From Flavobacteriales bacterium (GTDB taxonomy: Bacteria; Bacteroidota; Bacteroidia; Flavobacteriales_D; Crocinitomicaceae), in the NCBI GenBank assembly GCA_947462695.1, contig CANHQC010000116.1, forward strand, positions 1 to 6,622: a stretch of DNA of 6,622 nt. The letters are read 5' to 3'. The position numbers and the translations under genes are program-made. The notes under the pieces were generated by a model. That model was given only the letters and a program-made list of their open reading frames with translations, was not told the DNA's origin and searched no databases. Shown here piece after piece: positions 1 to 5,365 of the stretch. The number at the start of each line of letters is the position of its first letter. Within the stretch, counting starts at the first letter, position 1.

Positions 1-313
1 CTATACTCCCAGCCGGATTACCCCTATCGTGAGCTTAAGCGAACAATAAACGATAAAAGTGCCGAATGAGCGCAGCGAATCAGTGCTTTTATCCACTGCA
101 CGTCGATGACCTGGGAACTATACTCCCAGCCGGATTACCCCTATCGTGAGCTTAAGCGAACAATAAACGATAAAAGTGCCGAATGAGCGCAGCGAATCAG
201 TGCTTTTATCCACTGCACGTCGATGAATTGGGATCTATACTCCCAGCCGGATTACCCCTATCGTGAGCTTAAGCGAACAATTAACGATAAAAGTGCGGAA
301 TGAGCGCAGCGAA
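1..313. repeat. Tandem 117-bp repeat array, 2.7 copies
   Basis: Copies lie at 1-117, 118-234 and 235-313. The third stops after unit position 79, where AT-rich ars promoter DNA begins. Copies 1 and 2 differ at three positions (unit positions 110, 111 and 117). Copy 3 differs from them at unit positions 47 and 63. The array may continue to the left of the window, so the phase and copy number are unknown. The repeat looks more GC-rich than the DNA after it. Each unit holds several short inverted repeats: 25-30/50-55, 52-59/86-93, 81-85/94-98, and 111-116 with 124-129 of the next copy. It also has two related motifs, TGAGCTTAAGCGAA (30-43) and TGAGCGCAGCGAA (67-79). No long reading frame crosses it, because every forward frame has a stop in each unit. 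I do not recognise the repeat family. It shows no transposase and does not look like CRISPR, since the copies are contiguous without spacers. Confidence 0.95.
111..129. repeat. Hairpin at first repeat junction
   Basis: CTGGGA (111-116) and TCCCAG (124-129) form a perfect 6-bp stem around a 7-nt loop, spanning the boundary between copies 1 and 2. The equivalent site at the copy 2/3 boundary (228-246) has TTGGGA against TCCCAG, so the stem survives with one G-T(U) pair. There is no T-run after it, so it is not a typical intrinsic terminator. Confidence 0.6.
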
Positions 314-352
314 AAAAATAAAATAAGAAGTACGAAGTGTAATAAAAATTAT

Positions 353-371
353 TATCGTAATATTGCAATAT
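353..371. promoter_or_regulatory. Probable ArsR operator overlapping the ars promoter
   Basis: Two overlapping symmetries sit just before arsR. ATATTGCAATAT at 360-371 is a perfect 12-bp palindrome. The 18 bp at 353-370, centred on AATATT, is a palindrome with 7 of 9 pairs matching. It resembles the ATTGCAATATTGCAAT type of site that I associate with ArsR-family operators (from memory, not searched). TAATATTG at 358-365 is one base away from the Bacteroidota -7 element TAnnTTTG. If it is the -7 element, the operator covers the promoter and the leader is only about a dozen bases. I see no convincing -33 TTG element. Autorepression of the ars operon by ArsR is the expected logic. Confidence 0.6.
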
Positions 372-383
372 ACAAATAGACCA

Positions 384-716
384 ATGGGTATTACGAAAAC
401 AGCTCACTTTACAGACGATCAAAACCAACTGGCGTTGCAATTAAAGGCATTGGCTCATCCCGCGCGGATAGCAATACTTGAGTTTTTATTAAAAACAGAA
501 TCCTGCATTTGTGGCGACATCGTCAATGAACTGCCACTGTCCCAAGCTACTGTTTCTCAACACTTGAAAGAATTGAAAAATGCGGGAATAATTAAAGGAA
601 CGATTGAAGGGAATGCGATCTGTTATTGTATAGACCATGATCATTTCAACCAGTTGACGCATCAGATGAACCTGATTAACGAACAATTAATGAAGAAAAA
701 CAATCAATGTTGCTAA
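384..716 (+). CDS. arsR: ArsR-family arsenic-responsive repressor
   Basis: This 110-residue winged-helix repressor is the first gene of the ars operon. It should bind the operator just upstream and let go when As(III) binds its thiols. The family signature [10 protein letters not shown] lies at residues 20-29 and the recognition helix region ([17 protein letters not shown]) at 52-68. The wing is around 71-82. C41-I-C43 falls where classical ArsR proteins have CxCxxC, but the third cysteine is replaced by I46. Other candidate ligands are C80, C82 and the C-terminal pair C109-C110. I chose ATG 384, giving MGITKT, the usual start in Bacteroidota homologues. A TTG at 363 would add seven residues but lies inside the operator. 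The DUF6428 gene follows after 17 bp, so the two are surely co-transcribed. The family assignment is firm; As specificity is inferred from the neighbours. Confidence 0.95.
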   Translation: MGITKTAHFTDDQNQLALQLKALAHPARIAILEFLLKTESCICGDIVNELPLSQATVSQHLKELKNAGIIKGTIEGNAICYCIDHDHFNQLTHQMNLINEQLMKKNNQCC

Positions 717-733
717 CCTAAAAACAAGAAGAC

Positions 734-1219
734 ATGAAACTTACAGAGATTAAACAACTTTTAGCAGATTTGGACACAGTCGTCTTTGAATTACCGAATG
801 GATCCTTCGTTCCGGAACACTTTCACGTCACCGAAGTTGGAATAGTAACGAAAAACTTCATTGATTGTGGTGGAACTGTCCGAGAAGAAAAAGCAATTAC
901 TTTTCAATTGTGGCAAGCTGAAGATTTTGATCACCGCTTAGCTCCATCAAAACTGAAAAAAATTATTGAATTATCGGAACGCACGTTGAACATTAACCCG
1001 GAATTAGAAATCGAAGTAGAATTTCAACGTGACACGATCGGAAAATATGGTCTTTCGTTCAACGGTCATCATTTTCAACTGACATCAACATTAACGGCTT
1101 GTTTGGCTGAAGATGCCTGCGGGATTCCTCAAGAAAAACAAAAAGTGAGCTTATCCAATCTTGGTTCCTCAAGCACTACATCATGCTGCTCGCCCTCTCC
1201 TAACTCCAAATGCTGTTAA
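734..1219 (+). CDS. DUF6428 family protein of the ars operon
   Basis: This 161-residue soluble protein has no signal peptide or membrane segment. I recognise it as the DUF6428 type, which I recall sitting beside arsR in many Bacteroidota ars operons; its biochemical role is unknown. Visible conserved-looking blocks are PNGSFVPEHFHVTEVG (21-36), NFIDCGGTVREE (41-52), the QLW at 58-60, and the TACLAEDACGIP block (121-132). Cysteines are C45, C123, C129, C151, C152, C160 and C161. The last eleven residues form a CC-x7-CC tail after a Ser/Thr-rich linker, which looks like a flexible soft-metal or arsenite-binding end. The histidines of HFH (29-31) could bind metal. It sits 17 bp after arsR and 20 bp before arsC. 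A role in trapping or passing As(III) to ArsR or Acr3 is inference from the thiols and the context. Confidence 0.88.
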   Translation: MKLTEIKQLLADLDTVVFELPNGSFVPEHFHVTEVGIVTKNFIDCGGTVREEKAITFQLWQAEDFDHRLAPSKLKKIIELSERTLNINPELEIEVEFQRDTIGKYGLSFNGHHFQLTSTLTACLAEDACGIPQEKQKVSLSNLGSSSTTSCCSPSPNSKCC

Positions 1220-1239
1220 TCAATAATTTTCGATAAGGT

Positions 1240-1893
1240 ATGTTATTCAAGCAAATCGAACTACATTGTAGTGAGTTAGTAGCGAAGTTTGACACGATTT
1301 CAGCAGAAAGAAAAGCGTTACTCTCTTCCATTTCGAAATACATCGAATCAAAACTAGCTCTTGATCAGCAGGTGAACTTAGTCTATGTGTGCACACACAA
1401 CTCCCGCCGAAGTCATTTTGGTCAAGTGTGGGCTGCCGTTGCAGCGTGCTATTACCAAATCCCGAATGTACTTACATATTCAGGAGGAACTGAAGCAACG
1501 GCTTTCAATTCAAATGCGATCAAAGCACTGATAAGCTGTGGTTTTGACGTAACTTCTGAAACAGTTGAACCGAATGCACATTACACTGTTCGTTTTGGTG
1601 ACACCGAAACAACAACCTGTTTTTCTAAAGTATATGACGACGAGGTGAACCCTCAAGCTAACTTTGCCGCCATCATGACCTGTTCAGACGCCGAAGAAAA
1701 CTGCCCATTTATTCCAGGAGTGGAATTGCGCATCGGCACAACCTATGACGATCCAAAAGCATTCGACGGAACAACTCAACAAGACGAAAAATACCTGGAA
1801 CGATCCAACCAGATTGCGTTGGAATGTTTATACGTTTTTTCCCTTGTTAAAGACTCAAAACCCATTTTTCCGGAAATCGACAAAATAAATTAA
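1240..1893 (+). CDS. arsC: Thioredoxin-type arsenate reductase (LMW-PTP fold)
   Basis: This 217-residue protein should reduce arsenate to arsenite in the cytoplasm, supplying the substrate for the Acr3 pump. The low-molecular-weight phosphatase loop is C51-THNSR-R57 (CX5R), followed by YSGGTEATAFNSNA (80-93) and the DDP motif at 170-172. C148 and C155 lie seven residues apart in TCSDAEENC. This matches the Cys82/Cys89 spacing of Bacillus ArsC, so the full Cys10-Cys82-Cys89 redox relay appears present, implying recycling by thioredoxin. It is longer than Bacillus ArsC (about 139 residues). The extra length is a helical-looking N-terminal extension of about 40 residues and an insertion near 112-141 that contains C127. 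An alternative is a protein-tyrosine phosphatase, but the redox cysteines and ars context favour arsenate reduction. Gaps to its neighbours are 20 bp on each side. Confidence 0.9.
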   Translation: MLFKQIELHCSELVAKFDTISAERKALLSSISKYIESKLALDQQVNLVYVCTHNSRRSHFGQVWAAVAACYYQIPNVLTYSGGTEATAFNSNAIKALISCGFDVTSETVEPNAHYTVRFGDTETTTCFSKVYDDEVNPQANFAAIMTCSDAEENCPFIPGVELRIGTTYDDPKAFDGTTQQDEKYLERSNQIALECLYVFSLVKDSKPIFPEIDKIN

Positions 1894-1913
1894 ACGAATA
1901 AAATCACGATTAC

Positions 1914-2981
1914 ATGTCAGCAAACAATTGCGCTCCAGCAGCAGAACGAAAAAAACTTGGCTTCCTAGACAGGTACTTAACACTATGGATATTTTTAGCC
2001 ATGGCAATTGGCATAGGAATCGGATATTTCATTCCGAACGCCGATGATTTCATCAATTCCTTCTCGAATGGTACGACGAATGTACCGCTTGCGATAGGAC
2101 TCATTTTGATGATGTATCCACCATTGACCAAAGTTCAATTCTCTAAAATTCCAAAAGTCCTCTCAAAACCAAAACTTTTAGCCGTTTCTTTCTTTATTAC
2201 ATGGATTGTTGGACCTTTTTTGATGTTCTCACTTGCCGTTCTTTTCCTGAAAGATTATCCTGAATACATGACAGGATTGATTATTATAGGTCTAGCTCCC
2301 TGCATTGCTATGGTCATTGTATGGAACGAATTAGCGGAAGGAAACCGTGAATTAGTTGCCGGATTAGTTGGAATCAATAGCTTACTTCAAGTGTTTTTCT
2401 TTAGTCTTTATGCCTATTTCTATTTGGAAATTGTGTTGCCTTGGTTTGGCATCGATGCGTTAAAAATTGACATCACTATTCTTGAAATTGCCCAAACGGT
2501 GGGTATCTACCTGGGAATTCCTTTTGCAGCAGCGGTGATCAGTCGAATCGTGCTGATCAAAACAAAAGGGGAAGAATGGTTTAAAACGAAATTCCTTCCA
2601 TTTATATCACCAATCACCTTGATCTCACTTTTGTTCACGATTGTAGTCATGTTCAGTTTGAAAGGCGAAATGATCGTTTCAATCCCCATGGACGTGCTCC
2701 GCATTGCGCTTCCATTGGTCATTTTCTTTGCTATCATGTTCTTTCTCATGTTCTTAGTTGGAAAATGGGCCGGAGCAAATTACGCAGATAATGCAGCGCT
2801 TTCTTTTACGGCATCCGGAAATAATTTTGAATTGGCCATTGCCGTAGCAATCGGTGTTTTTGGAATAAATTCAGGTCAAGCATTTGCAGGAGTCGTTGGA
2901 CCGCTTGTTGAAGTTCCCGCACTAATTATCATGGTGAATGTGGCCTTTTGGTTGAAAAAGAAAATCTACTCACCTCGTTGA
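1914..2981 (+). CDS. acr3: Acr3-family arsenite efflux transporter
   Basis: This 355-residue inner-membrane protein should expel As(III) using the proton motive force. It has about ten hydrophobic segments, as in the Acr3 (BART superfamily) fold, and the normal family length. The hallmark GLAPCIAMVIVWNELAEGN spans 126-144, with C130 corresponding to the essential Cys129 of Alkaliphilus Acr3. FTASGNNFELAIA (298-310) carries E306, corresponding to its conserved Glu305. The GPLVEVPALI motif (329-338) is also typical. The N-terminus MSANNCAPAAERKK is cytoplasmic and polar, with one extra cysteine (C6). ATG 1914 lies 20 bp after arsC, so it is the last gene of the tight ars cluster; the next gene is 109 bp away. 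Many databases label such genes arsB, although the protein is not homologous to E. coli ArsB. No frameshift or missing motif is seen. Confidence 0.96.
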   Translation: MSANNCAPAAERKKLGFLDRYLTLWIFLAMAIGIGIGYFIPNADDFINSFSNGTTNVPLAIGLILMMYPPLTKVQFSKIPKVLSKPKLLAVSFFITWIVGPFLMFSLAVLFLKDYPEYMTGLIIIGLAPCIAMVIVWNELAEGNRELVAGLVGINSLLQVFFFSLYAYFYLEIVLPWFGIDALKIDITILEIAQTVGIYLGIPFAAAVISRIVLIKTKGEEWFKTKFLPFISPITLISLLFTIVVMFSLKGEMIVSIPMDVLRIALPLVIFFAIMFFLMFLVGKWAGANYADNAALSFTASGNNFELAIAVAIGVFGINSGQAFAGVVGPLVEVPALIIMVNVAFWLKKKIYSPR

Positions 2982-2994
2982 TTAATGTCATTTT

Positions 2995-3008
2995 TTTGAT
3001 CGATCAAA
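2995..3008. repeat. 14-bp perfect palindrome after acr3
   Basis: TTTGATCGATCAAA reads identically on both strands and lies 13 bp after the acr3 stop. A T-run precedes it on the + strand, which is the wrong side for a + strand intrinsic terminator. It may be an operator half of the acr3-dinB gap or chance palindromy. Confidence 0.5.
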
Positions 3009-3051
3009 TTGTGTAATCTTACATAAATAGGATTTTCGTCTATGTTACACA
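3009..3051. promoter_or_regulatory. Inverted repeat and possible promoter upstream of dinB
   Basis: TGTGTAA (3010-3016) and TTACACA (3045-3051) are perfect 7-bp inverted arms separated by 28 bp. A nested CATA/TATG pair (3022-3025/3041-3044) lies inside. TTG at 3009-3011 followed by TAGGATTT (3028-3035) is a loose match to a Bacteroidota promoter, and it would put the promoter between the two arms as a repressor site would. No T-run follows, so a terminator is unlikely. The regulator is unknown. Confidence 0.35.
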
Positions 3052-3090
3052 CCTTTAGTAGGTTAAGGTCAATCAAAAACAACTCGAATA

Positions 3091-3543
3091 ATGACAACAA
3101 CAACTTTATTTTACGACGCATACAAGGAAGCACGCACTCGGTTAGACCTCGTTGTTCAGCTCATTCACGAAAATGATTTAGCTAAAAAATTGGATGCATC
3201 ACCGAATAGTTGCGGATTTTTAATGCGGCACATTGGCGATGTCGAATTGCTCTTTTCAAAAAACGTCTTTAAAATGCACGGTGTTGAAGTTAAGGCACAA
3301 ACCGTGATTGACCGAAAAGACACTGGAGATTGGAACAACCTAGTTGAATTGAAATACTATCTAGATCACTCGTTCAACACGCTTCTCAACGCTATTGCTC
3401 AACAAAATGCAGAGGAATGGACTGCGGTAATTGAAACAAAAGAATTCGGCAAAAAAACGAAAGCAGAAGCATTTGGTCGAATTATTTCACATACAGCGTA
3501 CCATGCCGGTCAATTGGCAATGATTCAGAAATATGGTAAATGA
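3091..3543 (+). CDS. DinB-like four-helix metalloenzyme-fold protein
   Basis: This 150-residue soluble protein has the DinB/YfiT-like four-helix bundle pattern. The three expected metal-binding histidines are visible: H47 in LMRHIGDVE (44-52), and H134 and H138 in SHTAYHAGQLAMIQ (133-146). The length is typical of the family. Well-characterised relatives are thiol S-transferases (bacillithiol or mycothiol dependent) and isomerases, so a thiol-linked detoxification activity is possible. The substrate cannot be read from the sequence. It follows the Acr3 gene after a 109-bp palindrome-rich gap and precedes the MFS gene by 165 bp, so it may have its own promoter. Its place between two transporters suggests an accessory role in the arsenic locus, but that is inference. 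The name DinB reflects the fold and does not imply an SOS DNA-damage role. Confidence 0.85.
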   Translation: MTTTTLFYDAYKEARTRLDLVVQLIHENDLAKKLDASPNSCGFLMRHIGDVELLFSKNVFKMHGVEVKAQTVIDRKDTGDWNNLVELKYYLDHSFNTLLNAIAQQNAEEWTAVIETKEFGKKTKAEAFGRIISHTAYHAGQLAMIQKYGK

Positions 3544-3579
3544 TCTTTCATATTTTAACAAGTGCCTTGAAATTTTGAG

Positions 3580-3626
3580 TTTATGCATAAAAACCAGTTG
3601 ATTGCTTGTACCTTGTGCAGGTTTTT
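3580..3626. promoter_or_regulatory. Palindrome and weak terminator-like stem in dinB-MFS gap
   Basis: TTTATGCATAAA (3580-3591) is a perfect 12-bp palindrome. Overlapping it, AAAAACC (3589-3595) pairs with GGTTTTT (3620-3626) across 24 nt, followed by another short T-run. This could be a weak terminator after dinB or an operator for the MFS gene. The long loop and AT-rich arms keep confidence low. The rest of this 165-bp gap (3544-3708) shows no gene and no clear TAnnTTTG promoter. Confidence 0.3.
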
Positions 3627-3708
3627 CATTTTTAGATCTGTAAATTGCGTTTCTTGATTTGAAATTCAGGCATCGACATTTATTGTTTTTTATACGGCAT
3701 AAGAATCC

Positions 3709-4908
3709 ATGAATACCATTAAACTCGGTCTTAAAGAAAATTGGAAGCAGTTCACCATACTTGTTATTATCAATGGGTTTGTGGGTGGAATGGTTGGATT
3801 GGAGCGAACGATTCTACCTCAAATTGCCGAACAAGAATTTGCGATCGCAGCAAAATCGGCGATTTTATCCTTCATTGTCGTATTCGGAATTGTAAAGGCG
3901 ATTACCAACTACTACACGGGCGTTCTGGCCAATAAATGGGGACGAAAAAACCTCTTGATTTTAGGTTGGGTAGTTGCTATCCCGGTTCCTTTCATCCTTA
4001 TGTTAGCTGAAAATTGGAATTGGATCATTGCCGCAAATATCCTTTTGGGCATCAACCAAGGATTGGCATGGTCATCAACTGTGGTCATGAAAATTGATTT
4101 AGTTGGCGAAAAACAGCGCGGTTTCGCCATGGGACTGAATGAATTTGCAGGTTACCTTTCGGTTGCCATTGTTGCGTTCTTCACCGGTTATATTGCCAAT
4201 ACATACGGAGTGAGACCGTATCCGTTTTACATCGGCATTGGACTCATCGTTCTCGGTCTTTTGGGAAGCATCTTATTCGTAAAGGATACGCGACATCACG
4301 TTGCAATGGAAACTGGCACGAGTGCAGTTCCACGGTTGAAACATGTTTTTTGGGATACCACATGGAAACACCCCAATTTAGGAGCCGTTTCGCAAGCCGG
4401 ATTAGTGAACAACTTGAATGACGGGATGGTATGGGGAATTCTGCCTATTCTTTTGGCTTCAAAAGATTTTTCACTTAAGGAAATCGGCATACTAACGGCT
4501 GTTTATCCAGCAGTTTGGGGACTTGGTCAACTTTTCACTGGTAAAATGGCGGATATTTATGAAAAAAGAAAGCTGCTGTTTTGGGGCATGTTCATGCAAG
4601 CCATTGCGTTGGTTGTATTGATTTGGGCAAGTACGATGACCGAATTCATTGTAATTGGATCAATCTTAGGGTTCGGTACAGCCTTGGTCTACCCTACTTT
4701 CTTGGCAACTGTAGCCGAAAACACGCATCCGCTTGACCGTGCGAAAAGTATCGGTATTTTTCGTCTGTGGCGTGACCTAGGCTATGCCATTGGCGCCATT
4801 CTCACAGGAATCATTGCCGATTTATTTAATTTGAACGCGGCAATTCTATTCATTGGAATACTAACGTTTATCTCATCAGTTGTCATTTTGGTTCGAATGA
4901 CCAAATAA
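3709..4908 (+). CDS. Major facilitator superfamily transporter
   Basis: This 399-residue inner-membrane protein has about twelve hydrophobic segments in two halves. The MFS loop 2-3 signature is GVLANKWGRK (71-80), and a diverged copy, GKMADIYEKRK (278-288), marks the second half. A polar central loop lies at about 192-225. Striking conserved-looking stretches include GGMVGLERTILPQIA (26-40), MGLNEFAGYL (141-150), QAGLVNNLNDGM (229-240), and FLATVAENTHPLDRAKSIG with FRLWRDLGYA (331-360). I recall this subfamily from arsenic or metal-resistance loci of Bacteroidota, but its substrate is not established. It does not resemble ArsJ, and no GAPDH gene accompanies it. An organo-arsenical, thiol conjugate or other toxic anion is a reasonable guess. 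It begins 165 bp after dinB and ends about 100 bp before a strong terminator. The family call is firm; the function is open. Confidence 0.9.
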   Translation: MNTIKLGLKENWKQFTILVIINGFVGGMVGLERTILPQIAEQEFAIAAKSAILSFIVVFGIVKAITNYYTGVLANKWGRKNLLILGWVVAIPVPFILMLAENWNWIIAANILLGINQGLAWSSTVVMKIDLVGEKQRGFAMGLNEFAGYLSVAIVAFFTGYIANTYGVRPYPFYIGIGLIVLGLLGSILFVKDTRHHVAMETGTSAVPRLKHVFWDTTWKHPNLGAVSQAGLVNNLNDGMVWGILPILLASKDFSLKEIGILTAVYPAVWGLGQLFTGKMADIYEKRKLLFWGMFMQAIALVVLIWASTMTEFIVIGSILGFGTALVYPTFLATVAENTHPLDRAKSIGIFRLWRDLGYAIGAILTGIIADLFNLNAAILFIGILTFISSVVILVRMTK

Positions 4909-5009
4909 ATTAATGATGTAAACCGAATTTAATAATTCTGTACGTTTCTGTTTTTCTTAAAAACTAAGTTAACTGGTTACTCACTTTCTTATATGGTGGT
5001 ATTCGAAAT

Positions 5010-5041
5010 AAAAAAAGCGCAACATCAATTGCGCTTTTTTT
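5010..5041. terminator. Strong, symmetric intrinsic terminator
   Basis: AAAAAAAGCGCAA (5010-5022) and TTGCGCTTTTTTT (5029-5041) form a perfect 13-bp stem with a 6-nt loop (CATCAA). The GC core is followed by seven Ts on the + strand and, by symmetry, on the - strand too, so it could work in both directions. It lies about 100 bp after the MFS gene and should end the ars-side transcripts. No gene is seen converging from the right. Confidence 0.93.
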
Positions 5042-5174
5042 ATCTAAATCTAAACCTAAAACTATACTACTATTTATTCAAGATGTTGTAGAAATGATCT
5101 ACCCAACAAACTTAAAAGGAAAAAGCAAGAGAGGTTACAATAGTTATGTGTTGAATAGTTAATTTCAAGGGATG

Positions 5175-5203
5175 TACTTAGCTTAACTAAGTAGAACTAC
5201 TTA
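5175..5203. promoter_or_regulatory. Three alternating TACTTA half-sites
   Basis: TACTTA (5175-5180), its complement TAAGTA (5188-5193) and TACTTA again (5198-5203) make two overlapping hairpins or dyads. They are TACTTAG/CTAAGTA with a 5-nt spacer and TAAGTAG/CTACTTA with a 2-nt spacer. The middle arm can pair with only one partner at a time. The cluster lies just before the putative promoter of the receiver gene and may be an operator. Confidence 0.45.
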
Positions 5204-5221
5204 ATCAAATCAAACGGTTGA

Positions 5222-5249
5222 TTGTATTTTTATACGACTGCACATTTTG
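5222..5249 (+). promoter_or_regulatory. Possible promoter of the receiver/WG-repeat unit
   Basis: TTG (5222-5224), a 17-bp spacer and ACATTTTG (5242-5249) loosely fit the Bacteroidota TTG / TAnnTTTG pattern, matching the TTTG part but not the leading TA. Transcription would start near 5256, giving a leader of about 110 nt that contains the GTTGAA/TTCAAC stem. The -33 element overlaps the AATCAA/TTGATT dyad. Confidence 0.3.
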
Positions 5250-5365
5250 CTTCTATATTTAGTGTTCGTTCAGTTGAAAAATAAGTATTCAACAATGATT
5301 TCTTTTGGATACAACTGCCGTTTTTGTTAATTTCGATCCCACACGATCAACAATTAAATTACCTA

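Larger units (their letters stand above)
5042..5365. other. Intergenic region with clustered inverted repeats, no gene seen
   Basis: No convincing protein or RNA gene is visible in these 324 bp. It starts with three degenerate 6-bp copies (CTAAAT, CTAAAC, CTAAAA at 5044-5061). The right half holds inverted repeats: the TACTTA/TAAGTA cluster at 5175-5203, AATCAA/TTGATT (5208-5213/5218-5223) and GTTGAA/TTCAAC (5273-5278/5288-5293). These are candidates for control of the receiver gene that follows. Confidence 0.6.

Noticed and set aside
1..313. CRISPR array or integron attC sites
   Set aside because: Copies are directly contiguous with no variable spacers, and I cannot find the conserved attC box pair.
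363..383. TTG start adding seven residues to ArsR
   Set aside because: The TTG is inside the probable operator and the downstream ATG at 384 gives the usual MGITKT start.
258..440. 60-codon - strand frame overlapping the repeat end and the arsR start
   Set aside because: It lies antisense to the ars operator and arsR, has a low-complexity Phe/Tyr/Cys-rich translation and no family resemblance.
3709..4908. ArsJ-type exporter of arsenophosphoglycerate
   Set aside because: The sequence does not resemble ArsJ and no glyceraldehyde-3-phosphate dehydrogenase gene is present nearby.
5044..5061. Telomere-like CTAAAT/CTAAAC/CTAAAA run
   Set aside because: Only three degenerate hexamers in AT-rich DNA beside a terminator; chance is sufficient.
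5094..5162. 22-codon frame starting ATG in the intergenic region
   Set aside because: Lysine-rich random-looking peptide with no recognisable features and no sign of a start context.
5295..5330. 11-codon upstream frame with two cysteines that might be a leader peptide
   Set aside because: Too short to judge; no run of regulatory codons and no terminator/antiterminator pair follows it.
5324..5365. TTG start adding 14 residues to the receiver protein
   Set aside because: The extra residues precede the first beta strand without fitting the fold; GTG 5366 gives the standard MKKALIVED start.
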